A program made the position numbers and the translations under genes. The notes beneath the pieces were generated by a model. The model saw only the letters and a list, made by a program, of their open reading frames with translations. It was not told the origin of the DNA and did no database searches. From Bidens hawaiensis (taxonomy: Eukaryota > Streptophyta > Magnoliopsida > Asterales > Asteraceae), in assembly GCA_021521415.1 (NCBI GenBank), contig JAIQDT010014349.1, positions 1 through 64,000 of the forward strand: DNA of 64,000 bases, written 5' to 3'. Of the stretch, positions 22,769-35,000 are shown piece by piece (the first letter of the stretch is position 1; each line of letters begins with the position of its first letter).

Positions 22769-25400
22769 ATGACTTCTATAAACATTACGGAACTGGTGAA
22801 GATGGAGGTGGAAGCAGGTTCAGCTACTAAAGCTCCGAAAATGCTTAAGGGTACCGATTTCGTTGCTTGGAAAGATCGGTTTGAACAATATGTTAAATAT
22901 CAAGATGCTAAGATGTGGGTGTGCATTCAAGATGGATACATTCCACCAACAGCTATGTTTGAGGGTCGTGAACAAATTAAGAAGTACAATAAGATGGAAG
23001 AGGAAGAAAAGAAGATGTATGAAGCAGAAAGCAAAGCTCATGCTGCGATAACAATGGCTCTTCCACAAGAGATTCTTCACACCTTCAGGAAATACAAAAC
23101 CGCCAGAGAGCTATGGGAAGCGCTTGAAAATCGATATGAAGGTAATGTGGGGATACGTGCATCCAAGATTAAGCTACTCAAAACCCAATTCTCGGTGTTC
23201 AAGTATTTGAAGAATGAGTCACTTGATGATATCATCACAAGGTATTACCACTTGATGACCGAACTCAGAAACTATTCGATTGACTATAAAGAAGAAGAGA
23301 TCGTAGAAAAACTTCTTGATGCTCTCCCACCGAAATGGGAAATGTACCCTGTCTTGATGAGAGAAGATAAAGAGTTTGCAAACATCGACTTGGAAACAGC
23401 AGTCAATAAACTACGAACTTTTGAACTTAACATGGTTCGAAAAGAGACACCAACTGATCAGGTTCAGGATCCGGGAATGTATGGTGCGAAAGTTACTTCA
23501 AGTTCAAGTTCAAAGTCAGAATCATCTGCTTACTACTCAAAGGAAGACTCGAGCTCTAACTCAACTCATGATGGTCATGTAACTCTCAACATGGATGGTG
23601 AAGTGTGTTTCGTAGCTGGTGGAACAAATTCTTCTAAACCTCAAGCAACAACTGGTAGTTTTTCCTCAAATGTTCAGAACAACAACTACTCTCAGATGCC
23701 CATGAGTGTTAAATCTGCTGAACAGCAGTTTGCTCTCTATGCATCTTTCATTGCTTCTTACGAAAATTACATCAAAGGTAAAATTGTTGACCCTGCAACT
23801 TTAGACGAAGACTATGATCAGATCGATGCTGATGATCTGGAAGAGATGGATCTGCAGTGGCAGATGGCGATGATAGTAAGAAGAGTTTAAAGGTTTATGA
23901 AGAAAATGGTAGAAAGTTTGTTGGTGAAAAACCAGGGTTTGATAAGTCAAAGGTTCGGTGTTATAACTGTCAACAGAATGGCCACTTTGCTAAAGAATGC
24001 ACAAATGAAAGAGTAGAACGTAGTCAGAACAGGTCAACACAACCGAATGGGGAAGTAATGAGAATAGGGCGATGGTATCCAGACAGAACGGGGGATACAA
24101 TTGGAATCTGCAAGTTGAGGAAGTGTTCGAACAGGCCAAATTGGTTAACATCGAAACTGAAGGAAGCTACAGAGAGACTAGAGAAGATCAAGCTTATATG
24201 GCAGAGGTGAATGATCAGCTCTCAGAGGTAAGTTCTGAACTCCCTTGTATGCAATGTGAAAATCTGTCTGAGCAATTGAAAACATTAACTGATCAGTTTG
24301 TTAGTTTGGACACTCAATTTAAAACGTTAAAAGAAGATCATCTTTACACTAAAACTAGAGAAAATAGTTATTCAGTAAAGATTAAGGCTAGTGAAAAAGA
24401 TATTAGAAGTCTTAAAGCAAGTCTTGCTGAAAAAATACAAGTAATTGATCTTAGCTATGAAGTGTTAGAAGAGAAAACCAAACAAATTGCAGAAAGGGAT
24501 AAACATATAGCTGACTACCAGGTGAAGGTGGTGGAACTAAACAGAAAACTTGAGCAGTTTAGAAATTCCTCTGTGATGCTTGATCACCTCGTAAGTGATC
24601 AACGTTCCCCAGTTAAAAAGGGAGGAATTGGATATTCTGAAGTTCCACCACCTTATAATCATAACTATACATATGATCCTAGTAATCAGAAATCTGTTGA
24701 TGTTGAGATTAGTCAGACAGTTCCTGTCAAAGTTTCAATTAAAAAACCTGAATTGAGTGAAAAAGATACGACTAAGCCTGTTTCGAGTGTTAAGATTTCT
24801 GTTCCAAGTTCTGTCTCATCAAATTCGGACAAGACATCCGAATCTAGTGAGACAAAAGAAGAGGTAGTGTTACTAAGACGTGGGGAGGAATATAAGCCTA
24901 CTGAAATGAATTCCCCTCTAAACCCGTATGTCCCATCATATGTTAGACAAACGGGTAGTAATGCAACCTCAACATCAGAAACAACTGTTGAGACGAAAGT
25001 TGAACACAGGAGTTGTTTCAGATGCAATCAAATAGGACACCTGATTGCTGATTGTCCTCTAAATCAGAGATTAAGAGGTATGAGGCTTCCGAAAACTGAG
25101 AATAAACCGAACAATGATTATTATAATGGTAAGAATGCAAACTCACCAATGTTCAGAGATTGGACTAAACCAAGATTTCAAAGATGTCAATCTCAATTTT
25201 TCCCTGTTAACAATCAAACCACTGGTTTTAACTCATTTAATTCATGAAGGTTTGGATGGCCTCATAGTCAATCTACAAGAAGGTATCCTTTTAGGACTTA
25301 CAGAAATCATTCTTAAACTAACTTTGGACAGCCAAAGTACAGGATGCCTTTTAACAGATTTAATCGACCCAAGACCAATAGGTCTTGGGTCTCCGGATTT
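22769..25400 (+). pseudogene. Element E gag (frameshifted)
   Basis: Starts at ATG 22769 (MTSINITELVKMEVEAGS), matching F gag. The first frame to 23890 is a Copia gag domain (KGTDFVAWKDRFEQYVKY, RELWEALENRYEG, EEIVEKLLDALPPKWEMY). A frameshift near 23860-23890 precedes the CCHC knuckle CYNCQQNGHFAKEC. Another near 24070 leads to a coiled-coil region (frame 24072-25247) and a second knuckle CFRCNQIGHLIADC near 25015. A stop TGA at 25245 is a mutation relative to F, and TAA at 25401 closes gag. Gag would package element RNA. Confidence 0.88.
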
Positions 25401-25403
25401 TAA

Positions 25404-28400
25404 TCCTTTGATTTAATCGTGCAGGAACAGTTGAACAGGGCTGCAAACAATCTAAGGGTTGTGGATAGCGGCTGTTCCCGGCACATGACTGGTAACAAGA
25501 ATTTGTTACACGAATGGAAACCTGTTCAGGGAGGTAGAGTAAGTTTTGCTGGAGAGAGTGGTGGTAGAATTACTGGAATTGGGTCAGTGACTAATGGTAA
25601 AATGAAGTTAGAAAAGGTGAATTTTGTTGAAGAGCTGAAGCATAATTTGCTGAGTGTGTCTCAGATCTGTGACAAAGATTACACAGTGCACTTTACCAAA
25701 AATGAAGCGATTGTACTGTATCCTGGTTTCAAGATACCAGAGACATGGATAGTGATGAAGGCTCCAAGGGAAAAGAATACATACGTAATGGATATGAGGT
25801 CGACTGAGATGGCAACAGAAGAATCATGTCTTCTGTCAAAAGCAACTGAATCGGAGTCCGAGCTATGGCATCGAAGAATGGGGCATATACATCTTCGAAA
25901 AATGAACTACATTGTCAAGAATGGGCTGGTGCTTGGTGTTCCCTTGAAGAATTTCAACTTTGAAGACCAATGCCTATCGTGCAAGAAGGGAAAGCAACAC
26001 AAGAAATCTCATCACACCAAGAAGGTTAATTCAATAGTCAGTACCCTAGACCTACTTCACATGGATCTCTTCGGCCCCGTGAATGTAAAGAGTCTAGGTG
26101 GAACATCATACTGCTTGGTAATAACTGATGATTACTCTTGATATTCTTGGGTATACTTTCTAAAGACAAAAGATGAGACGGTTCAGTTGGTAATTAACTT
26201 GATTACCAAGGTTGAGAATATTGTGGGGAGAAAGGTCAAGTACATCAGGAGTGATAATGGGACAAAGTTCAAAAACTATCAGATGGAGATGTTTTGCTTA
26301 CAGAAAGGGATAGACCACCAGTACAGCGCCCCGTATACTCCGCAACAAAATGGGGTGGCTGAGAGGAAGAACAGGACGCTAATTAGAGGAGCCATAACCA
26401 TGCTGGCTGATGCTAAACTTCCTGTGGTGTTCTGGGCTGAAGCTGTTGCAACAGCCTGTTATATCCTTAATCGAGTTTTAACTGTTAAAATATTGAACAA
26501 AACATGTTATGAACTTATGCATGGTAGAAAGCCTAACTTGAATGGTCTCGAACCATTCGGGTCCCCGTGTTCGATATTAAAGACGAACTCAAAATTTGGT
26601 GAGAAAGCCGACGAAGGTATTTTAGTCGGATATGTTGTTGGGACACCCAACAGACGAGTCATTAATCTATTGACCAGCAAGGTTAAGGTTATGTGTAACA
26701 CTGACATCACAAGTTACAAATCACCAAAACCAAGCACGGGACCCGCTGAGGCTTTCGACTATGATAAGCTTTTTAAATCTTTTAATATGCCTTACTTGGA
26801 TTGTGCAGAAGTTGATGAGAAAATTGCTACGCAGATTCTTTATGATGAGGAAGAAAATTTTGTGCAACGACCGCAGTATGACGAAGGTCAAACTTCCTCG
26901 TCAAGTGCTGTTGATACCCCTGCTGCCTCTACAGAAGACTAATTCTTCAATCCTTTTCACTCTCAACAACAATCACCCATTGATGAACTCTCTTCGAACA
27001 TGGAAGATAATCTTCAAGTCAGTTCGGTTCCGACTACTGGGTTTCATAAATATCACCATTTGGAGAACGTGATAGGTGATCTGTCTGATGGTGTACAAAC
27101 AAGACGAAGCTTGAATGAGCACACCTGTGTTTACGCAAGCATCAAAGAAACAGGTATCATTAACGAGTGCTTGTACACCTGCTTCATCAGCCAGATTGAA
27201 CCAAAGAATTATCAAATGGCTCTAAAGGACAGCTCGTGGGTCGAAGCCATGCAAGAAGAGTTAACCCAGTTTGAGAAGATGGAGGTATGGAAATTGGTTG
27301 CAAAACTGAAGAATGTGCATGCGATTGGCACCAAATGGGTTTTCAAATGCAAGAGAGATGAAAAAGAATAATCATCAGGAACAAGGCGAGGCTGGTTGTA
27401 AAAGGTTTTAATCAGCAAGAAGGGATCGACTACAATGAAGTGTTTGCTCCTGTGGCAAGATTGGAAGCGATTCGACTGTTTTTGGCATTTGCTGCACACA
27501 ATGAGATGAAGGTGTTCCAGTTAGACGTGAAGAGTGCATTTCTTAACTGTAAAGTCGATGAGGTTGTGTACATTGAGCAGCCACCAGGTTTTCCTAACCC
27601 AGATTTTCCCGATCACGTGTACAAACTAAGTAAAGCTCAATACGGATTACATCAGGCCCCTCGTGCCTGGTATGCAACTTTATCTGATTACTTGCTTGAG
27701 AATGGGTTTGAAAGAGGAAAGATCGACAGCACACTGTTCGTTAAGAGAAAAGGAGGAGACTTTCTCCTGGTTCAAGTCTACGTGGACGACATCATCTTTG
27801 CCGCATCAAGTCGCAATGTGTCAGGAATTTGAAGAAGTCATGAAGAAGAGGTTTGAAATGAGTGCAATGGGTGAATTAACATTCTTTCTAGGATTGCAGG
27901 TTGATCAGAAGAAGGATGTGATGTTCATCCATCAGACTAAATATGTCCAAGACGTTCTCAAACGCTTCAAGATGGAGGACAACACTTCATTTGATACTCC
28001 AGTTTGCGTTAACCACAAACTGGGTGCTGATTCAGACAGTGATGCAGACGTGGACCCCACCCAATATCGGGCAATCATAGGTTTTTTAATGTATTTAACT
28101 GCGTCTAGACCTGATATTATATTTGCAGTTTGTCTCTGTGCTCGTTTTCAGGCAAACCCAAAGGAATCTCACATGAAGGGAGTCAAGAGGATATTGCGGT
28201 ATCTCAAGGGCAAACCTAAGCTGGGATTGTGGTACACGAAAGGGGGAGACTTGGAGTTGGTCGCTTACACAGATTCTGACTATGGAGGGTGCAATCAGAA
28301 TCGGAAGTCAACAACAGGGGGATGCCATTTTCTTGGAGGCAGATTAGTGTCATGGCAGTGCAAGAAGCAGACCTCAGTTGCATCTCTACCTGTGAAGCAG

Positions 28401-28453
28401 AGTACATGGCAGCATCGAACTGCTGCTCCTAGGTTCTTTGGATACAACAGCAA
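25404..28453 (+). pseudogene. Element E pol (protease, integrase, RT, partial RNase H), cut by element F
   Basis: Protease motif VDSGCSRHMTG is at about 25460. The pre-integrase zinc region (ELWHRRMGHIHLRKM ... CLSCKKGKQH) follows. The integrase core begins LLHMDLFGPV. Stops TGA at 26139 (CGA in F) and TAA at 26940 (GAA in F) interrupt it, and a frameshift lies near 27365. RT has VFQLDVKSAFLN and VYVDDIIFAA (about 27775). Another frameshift near 27825 is followed by RNase H (YTDSDYGGC), which ends at 28453 where F begins. The missing RNase H end is not found downstream. Confidence 0.9.
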
Positions 28454-28864
28454 TGTTGGTGCATAATGTCAGTAGTTCATAGTCTAGTGTCTGTAATCGA
28501 GTCTGTAATGTTAATTATATTTTATATATGTCTTAAGCGAAGTTGTTAACAAGTTCGCCTAGGCGAACTTGTTAGTCAAGCGAAGTTATGGACAACTTCG
28601 CCTGAACATGCCAGGCGAAGTTGTCGTGTATAAATAGTCCTAGGTTACGGCTGTTTGGTTAAGAATCAGTTGTTCGTGTTAGTTTGTTCGAGTTGTTACG
28701 AGAGCTGTAACGTGTGTCTGTAATAGTGATATCGTATCACGTGTTTGAGTTATTATATAACGTGTGTTCGTGTGATTCGTGTTCTATACTCGTAACGATC
28801 TACGCAGGGATTCCACACCTGAGTAGATCGAGATATCTCGTGCGATCCATCCAGGGAACCTACA
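28454..28864 (+). repeat. 5' LTR of element F
   Basis: 411 bp, TGTTGGTGCAT to GAACCTACA. It is related to the E LTR but clearly diverged in the middle. Both keep a GCGAAGTT cluster (28538-28624) just upstream of the TATA box and the downstream TAGGTTACGG. Confidence 0.9.
28629..28636 (+). promoter_or_regulatory. Putative TATA box in element F 5' LTR
   Basis: TATAAATA, a strong plant TATA match, lies 12 bp after the last GCGAAGTT copy of the LTR. Confidence 0.65.
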
Positions 28865-28866
28865 AT

Positions 28867-28878
28867 TGGTATCAGAGC
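28867..28878 (+). other. Primer-binding site of element F (initiator tRNA-Met)
   Basis: TGGTATCAGAGC two bases after the LTR end; exact match. Confidence 0.9.
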
Positions 28879-29064
28879 ATTTGCTCGATTGTGTGGTTCG
28901 GGATATTCACGCGGGTGTAGAAATCGTCCCGTTTCGACTATTCGCGGGACGTGTTTTCTGTGTTTTTGAGTCAATCTTACCTCCTACCATCGTATTCAAG
29001 CCTTTGCACCATCAAAAACCTCGTAAAATCCAGATTTCAGATATGCAAAAACGTCCGTGTTCAT

Positions 29065-29305
29065 CAGGCGAAGTTGCCGTCAGGATACGTAGGGTTTCGG
29101 CGAAGATATAAGGTTAAGCGAAGTTATCCACAACTTCGCCTACCTTCTCAAGTTCGCCTAACTCAGCGAAGTTCTCTACAACTCCGCCTACCTCCTAAGT
29201 TCGCTTACCTTAAGCGAAGTTAATCATCTGCGAAGTTCTTCAGCGAAGTTAATCAGCGGCGAAGTTAAGGCTTAGCGAAGTTATCAGTAACTTCGCCTAC
29301 AGTAC
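29065..29305 (+). repeat. GCGAAGTT/AACTTCGC repeat cluster in element F leader
   Basis: About ten exact octamers plus variants (AAGTTCGCC, AACTCCGCC) between primer site and gag, in the same position as in element E although the sequence between the octamers has diverged. Confidence 0.9.
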
Positions 29306-29364
29306 TTTTCAGAAAATTTTTTGATTTTTTGATTTTTTTTCGGGTTTCTTTGTTTTCGAGAAAG

Positions 29365-30681
29365 ATGTCGTCAATTAACATCTCTGAGTTAGTAAAGATG
29401 GAAGTAGAAGCAGGGTCAGCTACTAAGGCCCCAAGGTTGCTGAAGGGAACCGATTTCGTTGCATGGAAGGATCGGTTCATACAATATATCAAATACCAGG
29501 ATGCGAAGATGTGGGTATGCATCCAGGATGGTTATATTCCACCAGTTATGGAGTATGAAGGTCGTGATCAAATCAAAAAGTATAGCAAAATGGAAGAAGA
29601 AGAGAAAAAGATGTATGAGGCCGAGAGCAAGGCTCATGCTGCTATTACTATGGCTCTTCCACAAGAGATCCTTCATACGTTTAGAAAGTATACGTCAGCA
29701 AGAGAGCTTTGGGAAGCTCTTGAGAACAGATTTGAAGGGAATGTAGGAATCCGTGCTTCAAAGATAAAATTGCTCAAAACCCAGTTCTCAGTCTTCAAGT
29801 ATTTGAAGAATGAATCTTTAGATGATATTATCACTCGATATTACCATCTGATGACTGAATTGAGCAACTATTCAATTTCCTACCGAGAAGAAGAAATAGT
29901 TGAGAAGCTTCTAGATGCTCTCCCACCAAAATGGGAGATGTACACTGTGCTGATGAGGGAAGACAAAGACTTTCCCACATATGATCTAGAAACGGCAGTC
30001 AACAAGCTCAGAACCTTTGAGCTTAACATGGTCAGAAAAGAGACACCTATGGATCAGGTTCAAGATCCAGGTATGTATGGAGCTAAAGTCAACACTAGCT
30101 CAGGATCGAAGACTGAATCTGCTGCCTACTACTCGAAGGGAGAGTCGGGCGTAAATTCATTACATGAGGGGCATGTGTCAGTCAACACAAATGGTGATGT
30201 TTGCTATGTAGCAGGTGGATCGAGTGGTTCTCAACCCCAGGTAAGCAAGAGTAGTTGCTCTCCAAGTATTCCCAGCAACAACTACTCCAAGATGACTATT
30301 AGTGTCAAGTCTGCTGAAGAGCAGTTTGGTCTCTATGCTTCTTTTATTGCTTCCTATGAGAACTACATTCAGGGGAAGATTGTTGATCCAGCTATGTTGG
30401 ATGAAGATTATGACCAGATTGATGCTGATGATTTGGAAGAAATGGATCTACAATGGCAGATGGCCATGATCGTGAGAAGAGTGAAGCGGTTTATGAGAAA
30501 GACCGGAAGGAAGTTTGTCGGTGGAAGGCCAGGGTTTGACAAGACGAAGGTAAGATGCTACAATTGTCAGCAAAACGGTCACTTTGCAAAGGAATGCAGG
30601 AATGAGCGTGTGGAACGAAGTCAGGGCAGGTCTACACAGCAAAGTGGGGGTTCTAAAGATTATAGTGCAATGATTTCCTGA
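29365..30681 (+). CDS. Element F gag, first part
   Basis: 439 residues from the ATG at 29365; an upstream in-frame ATG at 29329 gives 12 extra residues, but MSSINISELVKMEVEAG aligns with E gag. Contains the Copia gag domain (KGTDFVAWKDRF, RELWEALENRFEG, EEEIVEKLLDALPPKW) and the CCHC knuckle CYNCQQNGHFAKEC near residue 395. The TGA at 30679 is followed in the same frame by 350 more gag residues, so it is probably a disabling mutation of a longer gag. Confidence 0.9.
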   Translation: MSSINISELVKMEVEAGSATKAPRLLKGTDFVAWKDRFIQYIKYQDAKMWVCIQDGYIPPVMEYEGRDQIKKYSKMEEEEKKMYEAESKAHAAITMALPQEILHTFRKYTSARELWEALENRFEGNVGIRASKIKLLKTQFSVFKYLKNESLDDIITRYYHLMTELSNYSISYREEEIVEKLLDALPPKWEMYTVLMREDKDFPTYDLETAVNKLRTFELNMVRKETPMDQVQDPGMYGAKVNTSSGSKTESAAYYSKGESGVNSLHEGHVSVNTNGDVCYVAGGSSGSQPQVSKSSCSPSIPSNNYSKMTISVKSAEEQFGLYASFIASYENYIQGKIVDPAMLDEDYDQIDADDLEEMDLQWQMAMIVRRVKRFMRKTGRKFVGGRPGFDKTKVRCYNCQQNGHFAKECRNERVERSQGRSTQQSGGSKDYSAMIS

Positions 30682-31986
30682 GGAGATGGTGAATACAACT
30701 GGAACTTGCATTCTGAAGAAACTTTCGAACAGGCCAATTTGGCGAAGGTTGAAACTGAAGGAAATGAGAAGGTTACCGGAGAAGAAAAAGCTTTTATGGC
30801 AGATGTTAAAGACCAGCTCTCCGAGGTATGTTCTAAACCTACTTGTTCTAAATGCGAAAACTTGTCTGAGCAATTAGCTACTATAACTGATCAGTATGTT
30901 AGTTTGGATGCTGAGTTTAAAACTTTAAAAGAAGATCATCACTATACTAAAACAAGAGAAAATAGTTATAAAGTAAAGATAAAAGCTTGTGAAAAAGATA
31001 TTAAAAGTCTAAAAGCAAAACTTGCTGAAAAAATTGAAGTGATTGATCTAAGCTATGAAGTTTTGGAAGAAAAAACCAAACTAATCGCTGATAGAGAAAA
31101 ACAGATTGCTGATCACCAGGTGAAAGTGGTGGAATTGAATAGAAAACTTGAGCAGTTCAGAAATTCCTCTGCTATTCTTGATCACCTTGTTAGTGATCAA
31201 GGTTCCTGTGCTAAGAGAGGAGGAATCGGTTATCATGAGGTTCCACCACCTTATAATCACAATTACACTTTTAACCCTAGTGTTCAGAAATCTGTTGACT
31301 TTGAAGTTGCTCAGACAGTACCAGTTAAAGTAACTTGTAAAGAACCAAATATTAGTGGAGGCGAAACAAGTTCGCCTGTTTCAAGTGTTCAAATTTCTGA
31401 TCCAAGTCCAGTCTCATCGGATTCGGATAGGTCATCCGAGTCTGGTAAGGCAAAAGAGGAGGTGGTATTACCCAATGGTGGAGAGAAAGATAAGACGAAT
31501 AAAAAGAGTACTCCACTAAACCCGTACGTCCCACCATATGTGAGACGAACGGGCGGTAATAAAGCCTCGACATCTAAAACACCGGTTGATAAAAAAGTTG
31601 AGCATAGGTGTTGTTTTAGGTGTAATCAATTAGGACATCTTGTTGCAGATTGCCCTCTGAAGCAGCGATTCAGAGGTGTGAGGCCTACTAAAACTGAGAA
31701 TAAGCCTAATAGTAATTATCATACTGCTAAAAATGAAAACCATTCAAAATTCAAAAATGTGACTAATTAAGGTTTTCATAGAAACAAATCTCAGTTTTAC
31801 ACTGCTAATAACCAAACCACAAGCTATAATTCTTTCAATTCACAAAGGTTTGGAAGGCCTCACAATCAATCTACAAGGAGGTATCCTAATAGGACTTACA
31901 GGAATTATCCAGATACTAACTTTGGAAAGCCAAAGTTTGGGATGTATAGATCCAAGACCAATTGGTCTTGGGTCCCTAGATTCTAA
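30682..31986 (+). pseudogene. Element F gag, second part (coiled coil and second zinc knuckle)
   Basis: Same frame as 29365-30681. Residues after 30780 form a long Lys/Glu-rich coiled coil (KIKACEKDIKSLKAKLAEKI, LSYEVLEEKTKLIADREKQI). A Ser/Pro-rich linker and a second knuckle, CFRCNQLGHLVADC at about 31615, follow. A TAA at 31768 is probably a mutation. The frame then continues through an Asn/Arg-rich tail to TAA at 31984. Long gag proteins with a coiled coil are typical of SIRE elements. Confidence 0.8.
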
Positions 31987-32000
31987 TCTTTTGCTTTATC

Positions 32001-35000
32001 GTGCAGGAACAGTTGAACAGGGCTGCCAATAATCTTTGGGTTGTGGATAGCGGCTGTTCCCGGCACATGACGGGTAACAAAAACTTGTTACACGATTTGA
32101 AACCTGTTCAAGGAGGGAGAGTGAGCTTTGCAGGTGAAAGTGGAGGAAAGATTACGGGAATGGGAACGGTGTCTAACGGGAAGATGACATTAGAAATAGT
32201 AAACTTTGTCGAAGAATTGAAGCACAATCTGCTGAGTGTGTCGCAGATTTGTGATAAGGAGTACACCGTACACTTCACAAAGAATGAAGCAATTGTGTTA
32301 CATCCTGGTTTTCAGATACCAGAGGAGTGGATTGTGATGAAGGCTCCACGTGAGAGGAATACGTACATTATGGATATGAGGTCGACTGAAATGGCCACGG
32401 AAGAATCATGCCTTATGACAAAAGCGAGCGAATCGGAGTCCGAATTGTGGCATAGGAGAATGGGGCACATTCATCTTCGAAAGATGAACCACATTGTCAA
32501 GAATGGACTTGTGCTGGGCGTTCCCTTGAAAAGTTTCAATTTTGAAGACAAATGTCTACCGTGCAAGAAGGGAAAGCAGCACAAGAAATCCCATCACACC
32601 AAGAAGGTCAATTCAATTGCCTGTACCCTAGAATTGCTTCACATGGATCTCTTCGGTCCCGTGAATGCAAAAAGTCTAGGAGGTACTTCATACTGCTTGG
32701 TGATCACTGATGACTACTCACGATATTCGTGGGTATATTTCCTGAAATCAAAAGATGAAACGGCTCAGATGGTGAAGAATTTGATTACCAAAGTTGAGAA
32801 CGTTATGGATAAAAGGGTTAAGTTCATCAGGAGTGACAATGGAACGGAGTTCAAGAATTTTGAGATGGAGATCTTCTGCCTTCAGAAAGGGATCGAACAC
32901 CAATACAGCGCTCCGTATACACCGCAACAGAATGGAGTGGCTGAAAGGAAGAATAGAACATTAATTGAAGGAGCCAGAACTATGCTGGCTGATTCAAAGC
33001 TTCCTGTGGTGTTCTGGGCTGAAGCTGTTGCTACAGCCTGCTATATCCTCAATAGAGTCTTGACGGTTAAACGACTTAATAAAACGTGTTATGAGCTTAT
33101 GCATGGGAGGAAGCCCAACTTGAGTGGTCTTGAACCATTCGGGTCCCCTTGTTCGATTTTAAAGACAAATTCTAAATTTGGTGAAGTAGCCGATGAAGGA
33201 ATCTTAGTCGGTTATGTTGTTGGGACACCCAACAGACGTGTCTTTAATACATCGACCAGCAAGGTTGAGGTGGTGTGTAACACCGATATCACAAGTTACC
33301 AACCGCCAAAACCAAGCAACGGACCTGCTGAGTTTTTTGACTATGTTAAACTTTTTAAGTCTTTTAACATACCGTATTTGGATATTGCTGAAGAAGAAGA
33401 GAGAGTTGCTACGAAGATGATCCTTGATGAGGAAGAAAATCTATTGCAAAGACAGCTGATCGATAAATGTCAACCTTCCTCATCAAATGCTATCGATACC
33501 CCTGCTGCCTCGACTGAAGAAGAATTTTTCAATCCGTTTCACTCTCAGCAAGAAACAATCATTGACGAGCTCTCTTCTAACTTGAAAGACAATCTGCATG
33601 TCGGTTCTGTTCCGACCACGAGAATTCATAAAGATCACCCTTTGGAGAATGCGATTGGTGATGTGTCCTCCGGTGTACAAACAAGACGTAGCTTGAATGA
33701 GCACACCTGTGTTTACACAAGCATTAAGAAGACAGGCATAATCAACGAATGCTTGTACACCTGCTTTATCAGCCAGATTGAACCGAAGAATTATCAAATG
33801 GCTCTCAAGGACAGCTCGTGGGTCGAAGCCATGCAAGAAGAGTTGGCTCAGTTCAAGAAAATGGAAGTTTGGACTTTGGTTGAAAAACCAAAGAATGTGC
33901 ATGCGATAGGCACAAAATGGGTGTTTAAGTGCAAGAGAGATGAGAAAGGGATTATTATAAGAAACAAGGCGAGGCTAGTCGTTAAAGGTTTTAATCAACA
34001 AGAGGGGATTGATTATAATGAAGTGTTCGCTCCTGTGGCAAGATTGGAAGCCATTAGATTGTTTTTGGCATTTGCTGCTTATAAAAAGATGAAGGTTTTT
34101 CAGTTGGACGTAAAGAGTGCATTCCTAAATGGGAAAGTTGATGAGGTTGTGTATGTTGAGGAACCTCCGGGTTTTCCTGACCCAGACTTTCCAGACCATG
34201 TGTACAAATTAAGCAAGGCGTTGTATGGACTACATCAGGCACCTCGTGCCTGGTACTCAACTTTTTTAAATTTTTTGCTTGAAAATGGATTTGAAAGAGG
34301 TCAGATTGATAGCACACTGTTTGTGAAGAGACAAGGAAGCGACTTCCTGCTAGTGCAAGTCTACGTGGATGACATTATTTTTGCTGCATCAAAAGTCTCC
34401 ATGTGTCAAGATTTTGAGGCCGTCATGAAGAAAAGGTTTGAAATGAGTGCTATGGGTGAACTAACTTTCTTTTTAGGATTGCAGGTTGATCAGAAGAAGG
34501 AAGGGATGTTCATTCATCAGACCAAGTATGTCCATGATGTGCTCAAACGCTTCAAGATGGAGGACAGCACTCCATTCGATACTCCAATCTGCGTCAACCA
34601 TAAATTGGGTGCTGATTCTGACAATGACGCAGATGTGGACCCAACTCAGTATCGGGCTATTATAGGTTCTTTAATGTACTTAACTGCTTCTAGGCCTGAT
34701 ATTATGTTTGCAGTTTGTCTTTGTGCTCGTTTTCAGGCAAACCCAAAGGAATCTCACATGAAGGGTGTGAAGAGGATCTTGCGGTATCTCAAAGGCAAAC
34801 CGAAGCTGGGGTTGTGGTACGCAAAAGGAGGAGACTTGGAGTTGGTCGCTTACACAGATTCTGATTATAGAGGGTGCAATCAGAGTCGGAAGTCAACAAC
34901 TGGTGGATGTCAGTTTCTTGGTGGCAGATTGGTGTCGTGGCAATGCAAGAAGCAGACTTCAGTCGCAATTTCAACCTGTGAAGCAGAATACATGGCAGCA

